DNA from: Martelella sp. HB161492
GTDB lineage: Bacteria > Pseudomonadota > Alphaproteobacteria > Rhizobiales > Rhizobiaceae
NCBI RefSeq assembly: GCF_013184775.1
Contig: NZ_JAATVV010000018.1
Span: 32,745-96,744, forward strand
DNA: 64,000 nucleotides
Reading direction: 5' to 3'
A program made the position numbers and the translations under genes. Below the pieces are notes generated by a model. The model was not told the origin of the DNA. It worked only from the letters and a program-made list of their open reading frames with translations, and searched no databases. Shown in pieces: positions 19,465-27,980 of the stretch. Within the stretch, counting starts at the first letter, position 1. Every line of letters starts with the position of its first letter.

Positions 19465-20802
19465 ATGGCGCAGCCACGGGAGATCCGGATCGCAAGCAGT
19501 GCGAGCCCTGCGACCCAGCGCATACAAAACGCGATAGACAGCGCCGTTGACGGCCCTGTCCGCATCGTTCTGGAACCGGGACCGCATCATTGCGACGGCT
19601 TGCAGCTGCGCTCCGGCGTCACGTTGCATCTGAAAGCCGCGGCCGAGCTGATTTTTGCCGACAGCTATGACGCCTATGCGGGAAACACGGTCGACATCAT
19701 CGCCGAGGAGAGCGACCGGGCGATGCTGGTTGCCGCAGGCGCGCGCGATATCGCGATTACCGGCGAGGGCCGGATCTTATGCAATTCCGGTGCCTTTGCC
19801 AGCGATGACGACCCGGAGATGGGGACGCTGGTCCCGGCAATGCATCGCCCCCGGCTTCTGGTGCTCGACAGCTGCAGCGCCATCACCATAACGGACATCA
19901 CCATTGTCCATTCGCCGATGTGGACCCTGCATTTCGTCGACTGCAGCGCGGTTGTGATCCGCGGCGTCACCATCGACAATGACTGCCGCATGCCCAATAC
20001 GGACGGCATCGTCATTGATGGCTGCCACGACGTGACGATCAGCGATTGCGACATCGCCACCGCCGATGATGGCGTGGTGCTGAAGACGACACGGCGGCGC
20101 GACGGCAGCCTTGCCGCAAGCTGCGAACGGATCCATGTCCATCACTGCCGGGTCTCGTCGCAGTCCTGTGCGCTGAAGATCGGGACCGAGAGCTTTTCGC
20201 CCTTCCGCAACATCGTCTTTGAACATTGCGAGATCGTCGGCTCCAATCGCGGGCTCGGCATCTTTTCCCGTGATGGCGGCACGGTGGAGCGGATCCGCTT
20301 CTGCGAAATCCGGCTGGACTGCCGCGAGACGCCGGATGGTTTCTGGGGGTCCGGCGAGGCCCTGACAATCAACGTCATCAGTCGCAGACCGCAAGAGCGG
20401 CGGGCCGGCTGGGTCCGTGATGTCGAGGTCAGCAATATTTCGGGCACCATGGAAGGGGCTATCAACATCTGCGCCGAACAGAGCGGCGATATCACCGGCG
20501 TCAACCTGAAGAACATCGCGTTGCAGCAGCGTCAGGGCTTCCATGGAACGGCGCGAAGCTATGACCTCAGGCCAACGCCCGCCGATCTTGGCGGCGCACC
20601 CGAAGGAGGTGGGCGCATGAATGCCTGGCGGAAAGGCAGCGATGGACGGGTGATTGGGCTGATCGATTATCCGGGCGGCATGCCCGGCATATTCAGTGCC
20701 AATGTCGGCGATCTTGCGCTCGCCGAAATCGTGATTTCCCGTCCGGACCCGCTGCCCGACGGCTTCAACCAGCAGGCCGTCGTCGCCGTGGGCCCGGCCT
20801 AG
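19465..20802 (+). CDS. glycoside hydrolase family 28 (polygalacturonase-like) protein
   Basis: 445 residues from the ATG at 19465, which has CGGAGGAG just before it; the open frame extends much further upstream only as a shadow of the GH38 gene. The right-handed beta-helix of GH28 is evident from repeated hydrophobic-polar strands. Catalytic Asp motifs NTDGI and DDGVVLK are present. The usual Gly-His-Gly turn is replaced by SSQSCALKIGTESF, and the Arg-Ile-Lys motif is not evident, so it may cleave a substituted pectin such as rhamnogalacturonan or xylogalacturonan rather than plain polygalacturonate. No secretion signal is seen, which fits intracellular processing. Confidence 0.87.
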   Translation: MAQPREIRIASSASPATQRIQNAIDSAVDGPVRIVLEPGPHHCDGLQLRSGVTLHLKAAAELIFADSYDAYAGNTVDIIAEESDRAMLVAAGARDIAITGEGRILCNSGAFASDDDPEMGTLVPAMHRPRLLVLDSCSAITITDITIVHSPMWTLHFVDCSAVVIRGVTIDNDCRMPNTDGIVIDGCHDVTISDCDIATADDGVVLKTTRRRDGSLAASCERIHVHHCRVSSQSCALKIGTESFSPFRNIVFEHCEIVGSNRGLGIFSRDGGTVERIRFCEIRLDCRETPDGFWGSGEALTINVISRRPQERRAGWVRDVEVSNISGTMEGAINICAEQSGDITGVNLKNIALQQRQGFHGTARSYDLRPTPADLGGAPEGGGRMNAWRKGSDGRVIGLIDYPGGMPGIFSANVGDLALAEIVISRPDPLPDGFNQQAVVAVGPA

Positions 20803-20804
20803 CG

Positions 20805-20906
20805 CACCGGCTCGAAAATCGGACTCGATTTTCAAAAAGAACGATGCGTAGATTCAACACGATAGAGCGTCCTGCTGCGTCCAAAAGGACGCACGGCGCT
20901 CTAGCA
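20805..20906. repeat. rhizobial interspersed palindromic repeat, copy 1
   Basis: The segment holds a perfect hairpin GAAAATCG-GACT-CGATTTTC (about 20813-20832), then ATGCGTAGATTCAA and a second palindrome in which GCGTCC-AAAA-GGACGC is enclosed by AGAGCG...CGCTCT. About 65 bases of this (20842-20905) recur in inverted orientation at 40997-41062 with small changes. The layout resembles RIME-type elements of rhizobia. Following the GH28 stop, the hairpins may also end transcription. Confidence 0.75.
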
Positions 20907-20927
20907 CGGCACACTGGCGCCCGGCCC

Positions 20928-22145
20928 TCACCGGCCGGCGAGCACCGCGACCGTATCGCCCGTCATCAGCTTGAGCTTGCCGTTGCTGCTGATATCGAAA
21001 GCGGTGACCGCGACCAGCGTGTCGAGAAAGGCCTTTTCCTGTGACATCGTGCCGGCGGCGCACATCTTTTCCGTGACGGCGAGCGGACCGATCTTGACGG
21101 CGCCCTCGCCATCGATCACGAAAGCGCCGCTGAACTGGTTGCAGCCGGCAAAGCCCGAAACCGTGCCGTCGTCCATCACGGTGAGTGTCGGCGGGTTGTC
21201 GACGGCAAGCGCATGGCCGCCGATTTCCTCAACCGTCCATGCCTTGCCGGACAGCAGGCTCAGCGTGTTGCCGCCGCAGCCCTTCAGCGTTTCTGTCAAA
21301 GTCTTCAATGTAATCGTCTGGGGATAGATCCGCCCGCTCATATCGTCACGGCAGATCCCGTCGCTGACCGCAAAATCCAGACCGAGCTGCGGGAAACCAT
21401 AATGATAGGCGCCGCTTTCGATTTCCGGTTCGGGCAGATCGAGATCAAGCCGGTCTGCGCCGTAATTGAGATCCAGCGTCAGGCGCTGGTCATCAATCCG
21501 GGCCATCCAGCCCGGCTCATTGCCCTGCGCAGACCAGACCTTGCGGGCAATCGGCTTCAGCGTGCAATCGGCCGGATCGCGGCCCTCAAGTGTCAGGGTG
21601 CCGGACTTTCCATTGCCGCTGAAGATGGTCTTGCCATCAAGGCTCTGGTAGCGCACGCCGCTCACCACCACCGTGGGCGCAAGTTCTTCGGCGACACCGT
21701 TGCGCTCGAGCACTGCGCCGTCCTGATTGAAGCCGATGCGCATGGTCTCGTCACCACAGATCAGCAGATCCGAATAGCCGGTGTCGACATAGCCATGCAG
21801 CATGACGGTGCCAAGATCGAGCGCCCCGGAACCGGCGGCAATATGAACCGGATCGCTGATCCAGCGCACCTGCCCCTCAACGGTGAAGGCAACCCGCAGA
21901 AGGCCCTGCATCTTGTCGGGAATATCGACGCTGAAATCGACCGGCACCTGCTTGCCGTCGGTCGGTTCCGTCGTCAGGCCGAGTTCGGCATCCTGAAATC
22001 CGGTGACCTCGACCACAAGCTCGGCATCCTTTGGCAGGATGACGCGTTCGCGATAGGCCGCCTTGCCTGAAATGCTGCGCATCTCGTCAGCCAGCGCTGG
22101 CGTCACCGCTGCCATGGCCAACAAAACCATCAAAAAGCGCAACAT
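20928..22145 (-). CDS. periplasmic META/HslJ-domain protein with YbaY-like domain
   Basis: 405 residues from the ATG at 22145, with AAGGGAG at good spacing; a second ATG six bases upstream has the ribosome site directly against it. The signal peptide is MLRFLMVLLAMAAVTPALA. After it comes a beta-rich domain with YRERVILPKDAELVVEVTGF, like the YbaY/type III secretion pilotin-like fold. The C-terminal 110 residues (from GKAWTVEEIGG to the end) are a META/HslJ domain with the usual FAGCNQFSGAF and EKAFLDTL segments. In other bacteria such proteins affect envelope stress or antibiotic tolerance; the exact role here is unknown. No operon partner is visible. Confidence 0.8.
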   Translation of the reverse strand: MLRFLMVLLAMAAVTPALADEMRSISGKAAYRERVILPKDAELVVEVTGFQDAELGLTTEPTDGKQVPVDFSVDIPDKMQGLLRVAFTVEGQVRWISDPVHIAAGSGALDLGTVMLHGYVDTGYSDLLICGDETMRIGFNQDGAVLERNGVAEELAPTVVVSGVRYQSLDGKTIFSGNGKSGTLTLEGRDPADCTLKPIARKVWSAQGNEPGWMARIDDQRLTLDLNYGADRLDLDLPEPEIESGAYHYGFPQLGLDFAVSDGICRDDMSGRIYPQTITLKTLTETLKGCGGNTLSLLSGKAWTVEEIGGHALAVDNPPTLTVMDDGTVSGFAGCNQFSGAFVIDGEGAVKIGPLAVTEKMCAAGTMSQEKAFLDTLVAVTAFDISSNGKLKLMTGDTVAVLAGR

Positions 22146-22232
22146 TTTCATCTCCCTTGCTGATTTGCCTGTCGCGACAATGTTGTCTGTCACGCACAGA
22201 AAGACAACTCTCAGCGCAAAAGAATATGCCTC

Positions 22233-23003
22233 TCAGACCGTTTTTATGTCCGTATTGTCAGCGCATACGGACGTTTCGGCCATCGCCTTCCTGAGCGCAC
22301 GCACCGCGCCCGCATCGGTTTCACGCGGGCGCGGTGCGGTAAAACCGGCAAGCGGCAGAGGCTCTGTCGCGGCAGCCCGGCTGCAGGAGCTGTGCAGCTC
22401 GACGATGCCGGGAATGGCCAGAAAGGATGCGGCATTTTCAGCGGTGACGCCACCACCCGGCATCAGCGACACCCGACCTTCCGCACGCGCTGCAAGCCGC
22501 GCGATCAGCGCGATCCCGGCAGGCGCCGTCGGTGCCTGGCCAGATGTCAGGATCCGGCCGATGCCGAGCGCCATCGCCATGTCCATCGCCGCATCGGGGT
22601 CTGTTGTCAGATCGAAAGCACGATGCAGCGTGATGTCGAGATCGCCGGCGGCGGCAACAAGCCGCGCCATTGCCGTCCGGTCAAGCCGTCGGCCAGCATC
22701 AAGCGCCCCGATCACCACACCGGCAGCGCCGGCAGCCCGGCAAAAGGCAATGTCGTCGCACATGATCGCCAGCTCGTTCGCGTCGTAACAGAAACCGCCG
22801 GCGCGCGGACGGATCAGAACATTGACCGGCAACCTTGTCTTGGCGGCCAGGGTGATGAAACCCGGCGAGGGCGTCAGCCCGCCGCAATCCAGAGCGGCGC
22901 AGAGCTCGATCCGGTCAGCCCCGCTGCGGATGGCCACATCCAGTCCCGCAGCATTTTCCACACAGACTTCCAGCCGGAAAGGATCGTTGGGTCTCTCTGT
23001 CAT
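22233..23003 (-). CDS. cutC: CutC family protein
   Basis: 256 residues, a TIM barrel of the CutC family. The signature appears at the N-terminus (LEVCVENAAGLDVAIRSGADRIELC, quoted here only by position 12-36) and again in LNxLIRPRAGGF-type and MPGGGVTAENA segments. The family was linked to copper handling in Escherichia coli but that role is disputed, and the true activity is unknown. It stands alone, 87 bases upstream of the META-domain gene in the same direction. Confidence 0.88.
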   Translation of the reverse strand: MTERPNDPFRLEVCVENAAGLDVAIRSGADRIELCAALDCGGLTPSPGFITLAAKTRLPVNVLIRPRAGGFCYDANELAIMCDDIAFCRAAGAAGVVIGALDAGRRLDRTAMARLVAAAGDLDITLHRAFDLTTDPDAAMDMAMALGIGRILTSGQAPTAPAGIALIARLAARAEGRVSLMPGGGVTAENAASFLAIPGIVELHSSCSRAAATEPLPLAGFTAPRPRETDAGAVRALRKAMAETSVCADNTDIKTV

Positions 23004-23332
23004 GGATGCCTCCGAAAACCGTCGAGATAAAGAACCAGCAGCGCTCCGGCAAGGCCCGCCGCAGCGGCAAGGATCGCTGCCTAATTCGCTAATCTCTCCC
23101 GAGCAACCGTTTCACTGAATAGCTTCTCAAATGGGTACATTATCATCGGTCTCACTTTTGCAGCCAGATAACATGAAATGTTCTGTCGGTATTTCGTAAC
23201 CACATAAAGTTGGTTGATGAAAAAAGATGTGAAAAATCGAAAAATAAATATTTAATTCCAGTCTACATATGCAAAAGCAGATTAATTTGAGGCTATATTC
23301 CCGACATAAATTCGCTAAATCGGGTTCGTATT
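23004..23332. other. AT-rich intergenic region before unknown membrane genes
   Basis: 329 bases with a sharp fall in GC from about 23090 onward, including AAAAATCGAAAAATAAATATTTAATT-like tracts. No gene was found. The shift in composition suggests foreign origin for this stretch and the two genes after it. It probably carries their promoter, but no clear -35/-10 pair can be chosen. Confidence 0.4.
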
Positions 23333-23677
23333 TTGGGTCTCATCCGCACTGCGTTTCGCGTGATAAAATACACAGTTGGCTTCCTTATAACGTGCGGTAC
23401 GGTCGCAGCCATCATCAATGGCGATCCTAGACTGAAGCAGGATAACCACGCCCTATGGCTTCTCGACAAAATCTCGCTTCTTTTTCAAACTATCAGTTTT
23501 TTGATATTCAATTACCCATTCGGGGTTATCATCGCTCTTGTCTGCACTGTTGTTTTGGTCCATTTGTTCTTCTATATACCCGTGGACAAAGAGCGCTCTG
23601 AGTACAATGATAAACTCGAAGCATCTAGGGCAAAAAGAAAGAAGAAACCCAAGAAAGGTAGGAGACGAAATCGATGA
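23333..23677 (+). CDS. hypothetical membrane protein with basic tail
   Basis: Up to 114 residues from a TTG at 23333; no strong ribosome site is visible, so the start is tentative. Two hydrophobic segments (about residues 10-28 and 56-82) suggest a bitopic or two-helix membrane protein. The last 25 residues are packed with Lys and Arg (KRKKKPKKGRRR). Base composition and codon use are far more AT-rich than in neighbouring genes. The stop overlaps the next gene by ATGA, which argues that both are real and translated together. No family was recognised. Confidence 0.55.
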   Translation: MGLIRTAFRVIKYTVGFLITCGTVAAIINGDPRLKQDNHALWLLDKISLLFQTISFLIFNYPFGVIIALVCTVVLVHLFFYIPVDKERSEYNDKLEASRAKRKKKPKKGRRRNR

Positions 23678-24183
23678 CCTGGTACGTGCCGCTCATCTGG
23701 TCTCTGATTATCGTGGTCACATATGCCTACGCCGGACGGCGATTATCTGGATTTTTCCATCCAGTTAAGATGGAGCTTGTCGACCGCGCTGAAGAACTGC
23801 TCAATCATCCCAGGATGAAGGAGCAAGACCGTAATGGGATCGAGATGATATTAGACTGCCTATACAGCAACCGTGCTGCATGGGGTTTTGCGTTTGCGAC
23901 CATTATCTTCTCTTTTTCTGCTGCAATCATGAAGCTGAAAAATTTTAGCCGCAAACAGCAAACGATAGATCCGCCCTATAAACGCCAGCTTCTCCAGTTT
24001 CTGCGGCTCGCCACTCTATCGATCCTGTCAAATAGCCTTGGTGCGTTCATTCTGTTTTTTGTATGGATGGCACTGGCAATCGTGATCACTTTGCCGGTCA
24101 AGGAAGCAGCGAAAAAAGCGGCTTTTGCATCAACAAAACACCATACAAAATCCGTTCATCATCATTTCGAGAAAGCTGCATAA
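23674..24183 (+). CDS. hypothetical three-helix membrane protein
   Basis: 169 residues. Hydrophobic segments lie at about 2-20, 66-90 and 108-138. The soluble stretch between the first two (about 25-65) is charged and helical, and the C-terminus is His-rich (HHTKSVHHHFEKAA). It is coupled to the upstream small protein by an ATGA overlap and followed 24 bases later by a good terminator, so the pair forms a closed two-gene unit. AT-rich codon use marks it as recently acquired. No function can be assigned; a two-gene membrane unit could be a phage, defence or stress module. Confidence 0.6.
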   Translation: MTWYVPLIWSLIIVVTYAYAGRRLSGFFHPVKMELVDRAEELLNHPRMKEQDRNGIEMILDCLYSNRAAWGFAFATIIFSFSAAIMKLKNFSRKQQTIDPPYKRQLLQFLRLATLSILSNSLGAFILFFVWMALAIVITLPVKEAAKKAAFASTKHHTKSVHHHFEKAA

Positions 24184-24206
24184 CAAACTTTCTCATTTGG
24201 GAAGAC

Positions 24207-24241
24207 AAACCCGCTATCATTCCCATTGGCGGGTTTTGTTT
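24207..24241 (+). terminator. rho-independent terminator of the two-gene membrane unit
   Basis: AAACCCGC (24207-24214) pairs with GCGGGTTT (24229-24236) across a 14-base loop and is followed by TGTTT. It lies 24 bases after the stop of the second membrane gene. Confidence 0.75.
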
Positions 24242-24529
24242 AGGGTAGCCTCAACGCATGCCGCATCGGTTGCACAATCAACTGCACCACGGCATCTCTG
24301 GTCTACGCTAGCACTGCACCGGAAAAAACGGAGAATGCTCTGAGGAAAGGCTGCTTTGCCGCAAGGTCAAGCCTTTCTTCCAACTCCTTCAGCGCGATTG
24401 CGAACAAAAATCACCCCACCGTTGGAATACGGATGGCAGGTGTGCTCCGCACGAGCGGGAACATGGCCGACATTGAAGAGGCAGGCGCAACCCCATCAAT
24501 ATAGCCCTCACAAGGCGTTTTGGTCACGC
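24242..24529. other. gene-free stretch with one hairpin
   Basis: 288 bases between the terminator and the convergent M81 gene. I see no gene. A near-perfect 11-bp inverted repeat (24342-24352 with 24370-24380, one mismatch) could be a hairpin; there is no T-run after it. Confidence 0.35.
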
Positions 24530-25993
24530 TTAACAGTCCTCGCCATCCGCCGCGGCCCAGCGCGCCGAGCAGCGGACCTGCGGCGCAAAATCAAAGCCCT
24601 TCTCGAACGGATAGGTCGGCTTGATCCGGCGTGCATTCGGCAGGGCTTCGATGTCCTGATTGATCGCGCCATCCGTCAGCGCCATCAGGTTGGGCCGTGC
24701 AATCGGCGCCAGTTCCGGCGACAGATAGCCGGATTTTACCACCAGAAGCCGCCATGTCTCGGGATCGAAGCCGAAACGGGTGAAATCGGCAATGTTGTGA
24801 TAGGGACGGCGGCGCGCCGAAAGCACCACCGTGATGCCGCCCGTGGCGACAACGGCCTGCCGCTCGTCCGCGTCACCCGGATCATCAAGCTGCAGCACGT
24901 CCACGGCCAGCGTGATGGACGGACTTTTGGGATCGAGCCTGCCGCCGATCGAAAGCGCCATGCGCGCACCGGTCCCGGACGCGAAGCAGGCCTCTACCGC
25001 CGCACGGTCGGCGATACCGGCGATCAGAGCGCCGTCGAAATCGCGCTCCACAAGCGCTTTCAGCACATCCGCCCGGTCGCCGACGCCGCCGCCGGTCGGG
25101 TTGTCGCCGGAATCGGCCAGAATGACCGGGCGGGTCCGGGCTTTTTCCGCCAGATCCAGCATGTCCTCAAGCGGTCCGGTCACCGGACCGAAGGCAAAGT
25201 CGTTGCGCGCATTCCAGTAGGAAAGGGCAATCGCAGCCGCAGCTTTTGCTGCCGCGCCGTGATCGCTCGCCGTCACCACGGCGCAGGCCGTCGCCCGGGG
25301 CTCATCCGCCCAGACATAGCCGATCATCAGATTGGCATCCCAGATGCCGTCCATCGCGTCATAGTCCGCCAGCTGGCGATAAAGCGACGCCGCCGGCTCG
25401 TCTTCCGTCGACGTGCGTTCGCCCGGCAGCAGCACCGGAACCCTTGCCCAGGCGACACCGGGACGGATCCCGGTTTCAAGCGATTTCACCAGCATCGTGT
25501 AGGCCCGCGTCATGGTCTCGCGCACATCGATATGCGGCGCGGTGCGGTAGGCGGCGAAGATATCGATCTGGTCGATGATCGTCTGGCTGACATTGCCATG
25601 CAGATCATAGCTGACAGCAAGCGGGCAATCCGGGCCGATAACCGCCCGCGCAGCTGAAATCCAGTCGGCCTCGGCATCGTCCATGCCCTCGACATTCATG
25701 GCGCCATGCATGGCGAGGTAGAGCCCGTCGATCGGCAGGCTTTGTTGCAGCCGCATCAGAAAATCCGCCTTGAATGCCTGATAGGCTTGCGCCGAAACCG
25801 GACCGCCGGGAACCGCCCTTGCGTGGAGAAGGGGCGCGATCGCAACATTTTCCGCGTTTTTCAGAAAGCCGAAATAATCGGACTCGATCAGGCCGGAGCC
25901 GGAAACAACGCGGAAATGTTCCATCTCCATGAGCGCCGGATTTCCCGTCGAACATTCGGTATGGATACCGCCAACTGCAATCCTGAAGGTCAT
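24530..25993 (-). CDS. M81 family metallopeptidase (MlrC-like), paralogue 1
   Basis: 487 residues from the ATG at 25993, which has GAGGGGGAAGGGG upstream and begins 11 bases after the GH20 stop. Family motifs are GGIHTECSTGNP at the start, LAMHGAMNVEG, VSYDLHGNVS, RTAPHIDVRETM and DSGDNPTGGGVGD, holding the His/Asp metal ligands of the M81 (microcystinase C) group. MlrC cleaves a linearised microcystin fragment, but most homologues have unknown substrates; an amide of an amino sugar or small peptide is possible. It belongs to the rpiR-GH20-M81 operon. Confidence 0.85.
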   Translation of the reverse strand: MTFRIAVGGIHTECSTGNPALMEMEHFRVVSGSGLIESDYFGFLKNAENVAIAPLLHARAVPGGPVSAQAYQAFKADFLMRLQQSLPIDGLYLAMHGAMNVEGMDDAEADWISAARAVIGPDCPLAVSYDLHGNVSQTIIDQIDIFAAYRTAPHIDVRETMTRAYTMLVKSLETGIRPGVAWARVPVLLPGERTSTEDEPAASLYRQLADYDAMDGIWDANLMIGYVWADEPRATACAVVTASDHGAAAKAAAAIALSYWNARNDFAFGPVTGPLEDMLDLAEKARTRPVILADSGDNPTGGGVGDRADVLKALVERDFDGALIAGIADRAAVEACFASGTGARMALSIGGRLDPKSPSITLAVDVLQLDDPGDADERQAVVATGGITVVLSARRRPYHNIADFTRFGFDPETWRLLVVKSGYLSPELAPIARPNLMALTDGAINQDIEALPNARRIKPTYPFEKGFDFAPQVRCSARWAAADGEDC

Positions 25994-26004
25994 CCCCTTC
26001 CCCC

Positions 26005-27927
26005 TCAAAGCTTCGGACCAAGCGGCGCGATGGCGGCAAAACGCTGCCAGTCCTTCGCCGCTTTCGGCGTCCAGGCCGCTTCCGCAACGGCATAAAGCCG
26101 CGGAAAGACCAGATGGTTGAAATAATCCCGGTTGAGAAAATGTTCGCCCCAGATACAGGCCTGCACACCGCGCAGGCGGTGCTGCAGCGCATCGGGAAAA
26201 TCGCCCGCAGCCTCGTAACTGTAGCTGTGCGCGGGCGGAACGGTGCCTGCCCAGCTGGCGCCCGGCTCCTGAAAGGCCTCATCCTGTACCATGTCGAGAT
26301 AATAGGCCTGTCCCGGCGTCATCACCACATCATAACCATCTTCGGCCAGTGCGATGCCGACTTCCGGCTTCTGCCAGGCCATCAAAAGCGCGCCTTCGCG
26401 CGCAACGCCGCCGCCATGGGAGACTTCATCCCAGCCGGCCAGCAGCCGGCCGCGCGCCGTCAGCATGGTCTGGATCCGCTTCATGAAAAAGGATTGCAGG
26501 CCGAATGTGCCCTCCAGCCCGTTCTCGTCCATCAGCCTGCGCGCCAGCGGCGAGGCCATCCAGGTATTGGCCGCCACCTCGTCGCCACCGACATGGATAT
26601 AGCGGCCGGGGAAAAGCGCGACCATCTCGTCAAACACCCTGCCGAGAAAAACATAGGTTTCCTCAATCGCCGGGTTGAGCGCATTGTTGGGAAAGCCCTG
26701 CACCGAGTGGTAGCTTTCCGGTGCTTCCTGACCGTCCGTCAGTTCAGGCAAGGCCGCCAGGATCGCAGTCGAATGACCGGGAATATCGATTTCCGGCACG
26801 ATTTCAATGCCGAGTGCTGACGCATGGGCAACGATGTCACGCACATCATCCTGGCTGTAGAACCCTTGAGCAGCTTCCGCGCCATCACCAAGCTGCGGCA
26901 GCATGACGGTACCAGGCGCACGGGTTGCGCCGATGCCGGTCAGCGCCGGATAGGCCTTGATCTCCAGCCGCCAGGCCTCATCATCGGTGAGGTGCCAGTG
27001 GAAGATGTTCATGCGGTGCCAGGCGAGAATATCGATGAGACGCAGGATATCGCCCTTCGGATAGAAATGCCGCGACACATCGAGGTGGGTGCCGCGCCAG
27101 CCATAGCGCGGCTGGTCCGAAATCGTACCCGCCGCGGGAAAGCGGAATTTCGAACCCGTGATGCGGGCGGCATCGAGCATCTGCGCCAGCGCGGTCAGAC
27201 CATATTGAAAGCCCGCATCCGATGACGCCTTCAGGAGGATCACCGGATCATTGAAATCAAGCGCATAGGCCTCTGCGGCAAGCGTAGCATCGCTAACAAG
27301 CGAGACGGCACGTCCGCCATCGACCGGTTTCAGGCTGAGCGGCGCGTGGCCAGCGGGAAACAGCCGGGCAAACAGACCGGCAACATTATCGACAGCGCGA
27401 AGACCTGCAAGCGTGGTTCCAGCGACCGGAAACAGCGCCACCGGCGGCTGATCGGCAGGCGTCAGTTCGAGGAATGCCGGGTAAGGCAGGAGCGCATAGG
27501 GTTCGCTGAGCCTGCCCTCCGGCAGGCCCGCTGGCGGGCGGCGGGAGGGGGAACCGGCCAGCATCAGGTCGTCAACCGAAACATCGGCATAACGACCGCC
27601 GGCCAGAATGAGAAATGCGGACTTGGCCCCGTCGGTGCGATGAACGGCAGGCCGCCACAGCCCCTGAACGGCAAAGTCCCAACGCTCGCCCGGCGCCAGC
27701 GAAAAACCCTCCGGCGCGGCAAATTCATGATAATTGGCATTGCGCCGGACAAAGACCGCATTGTCACATTGCGGAGCGCCAATGGTGCGCGTCAGCGATG
27801 TGTAGACGAGCGAAAACCCGCTCAACGTCTCGTCGGAGAGATTGACCAGCGAAAAATCGAAACACCCGCCGCGATCACCCTCGACGGGGCGCCAGCTGTT
27901 TTCAAGACGGTACACGGATTTGGTCAT
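26005..27927 (-). CDS. beta-N-acetylhexosaminidase, GH20
   Basis: 640 residues. An N-terminal beta domain is followed by the GH20 barrel (about 270-620). Visible motifs are RYGWRGTHLDVSRHFYP, HWHLTDDEAWRLEIK, EIDIPGHSTAI and the catalytic pair in HVGGDEVAANTW. It removes terminal N-acetyl-glucosamine or -galactosamine from oligosaccharides. No signal peptide is present, so it acts in the cytoplasm after import, in keeping with the sugar ABC transporter encoded nearby. GAGGGG precedes the ATG at 27927, 53 bases after the regulator gene. Confidence 0.92.
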   Translation of the reverse strand: MTKSVYRLENSWRPVEGDRGGCFDFSLVNLSDETLSGFSLVYTSLTRTIGAPQCDNAVFVRRNANYHEFAAPEGFSLAPGERWDFAVQGLWRPAVHRTDGAKSAFLILAGGRYADVSVDDLMLAGSPSRRPPAGLPEGRLSEPYALLPYPAFLELTPADQPPVALFPVAGTTLAGLRAVDNVAGLFARLFPAGHAPLSLKPVDGGRAVSLVSDATLAAEAYALDFNDPVILLKASSDAGFQYGLTALAQMLDAARITGSKFRFPAAGTISDQPRYGWRGTHLDVSRHFYPKGDILRLIDILAWHRMNIFHWHLTDDEAWRLEIKAYPALTGIGATRAPGTVMLPQLGDGAEAAQGFYSQDDVRDIVAHASALGIEIVPEIDIPGHSTAILAALPELTDGQEAPESYHSVQGFPNNALNPAIEETYVFLGRVFDEMVALFPGRYIHVGGDEVAANTWMASPLARRLMDENGLEGTFGLQSFFMKRIQTMLTARGRLLAGWDEVSHGGGVAREGALLMAWQKPEVGIALAEDGYDVVMTPGQAYYLDMVQDEAFQEPGASWAGTVPPAHSYSYEAAGDFPDALQHRLRGVQACIWGEHFLNRDYFNHLVFPRLYAVAEAAWTPKAAKDWQRFAAIAPLGPKL

Positions 27928-27980
27928 GGGACCCCTCTTTTTTTAAAAATGCCTTTGCGGCTTGGACGTTGTGCGGAAGC

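Noticed and set aside
24342..24380. Near-perfect 11-bp inverted repeat as a terminator of the M81 gene
   Set aside because: It lies about 150 bases past the M81 stop and lacks a T-run in either direction.
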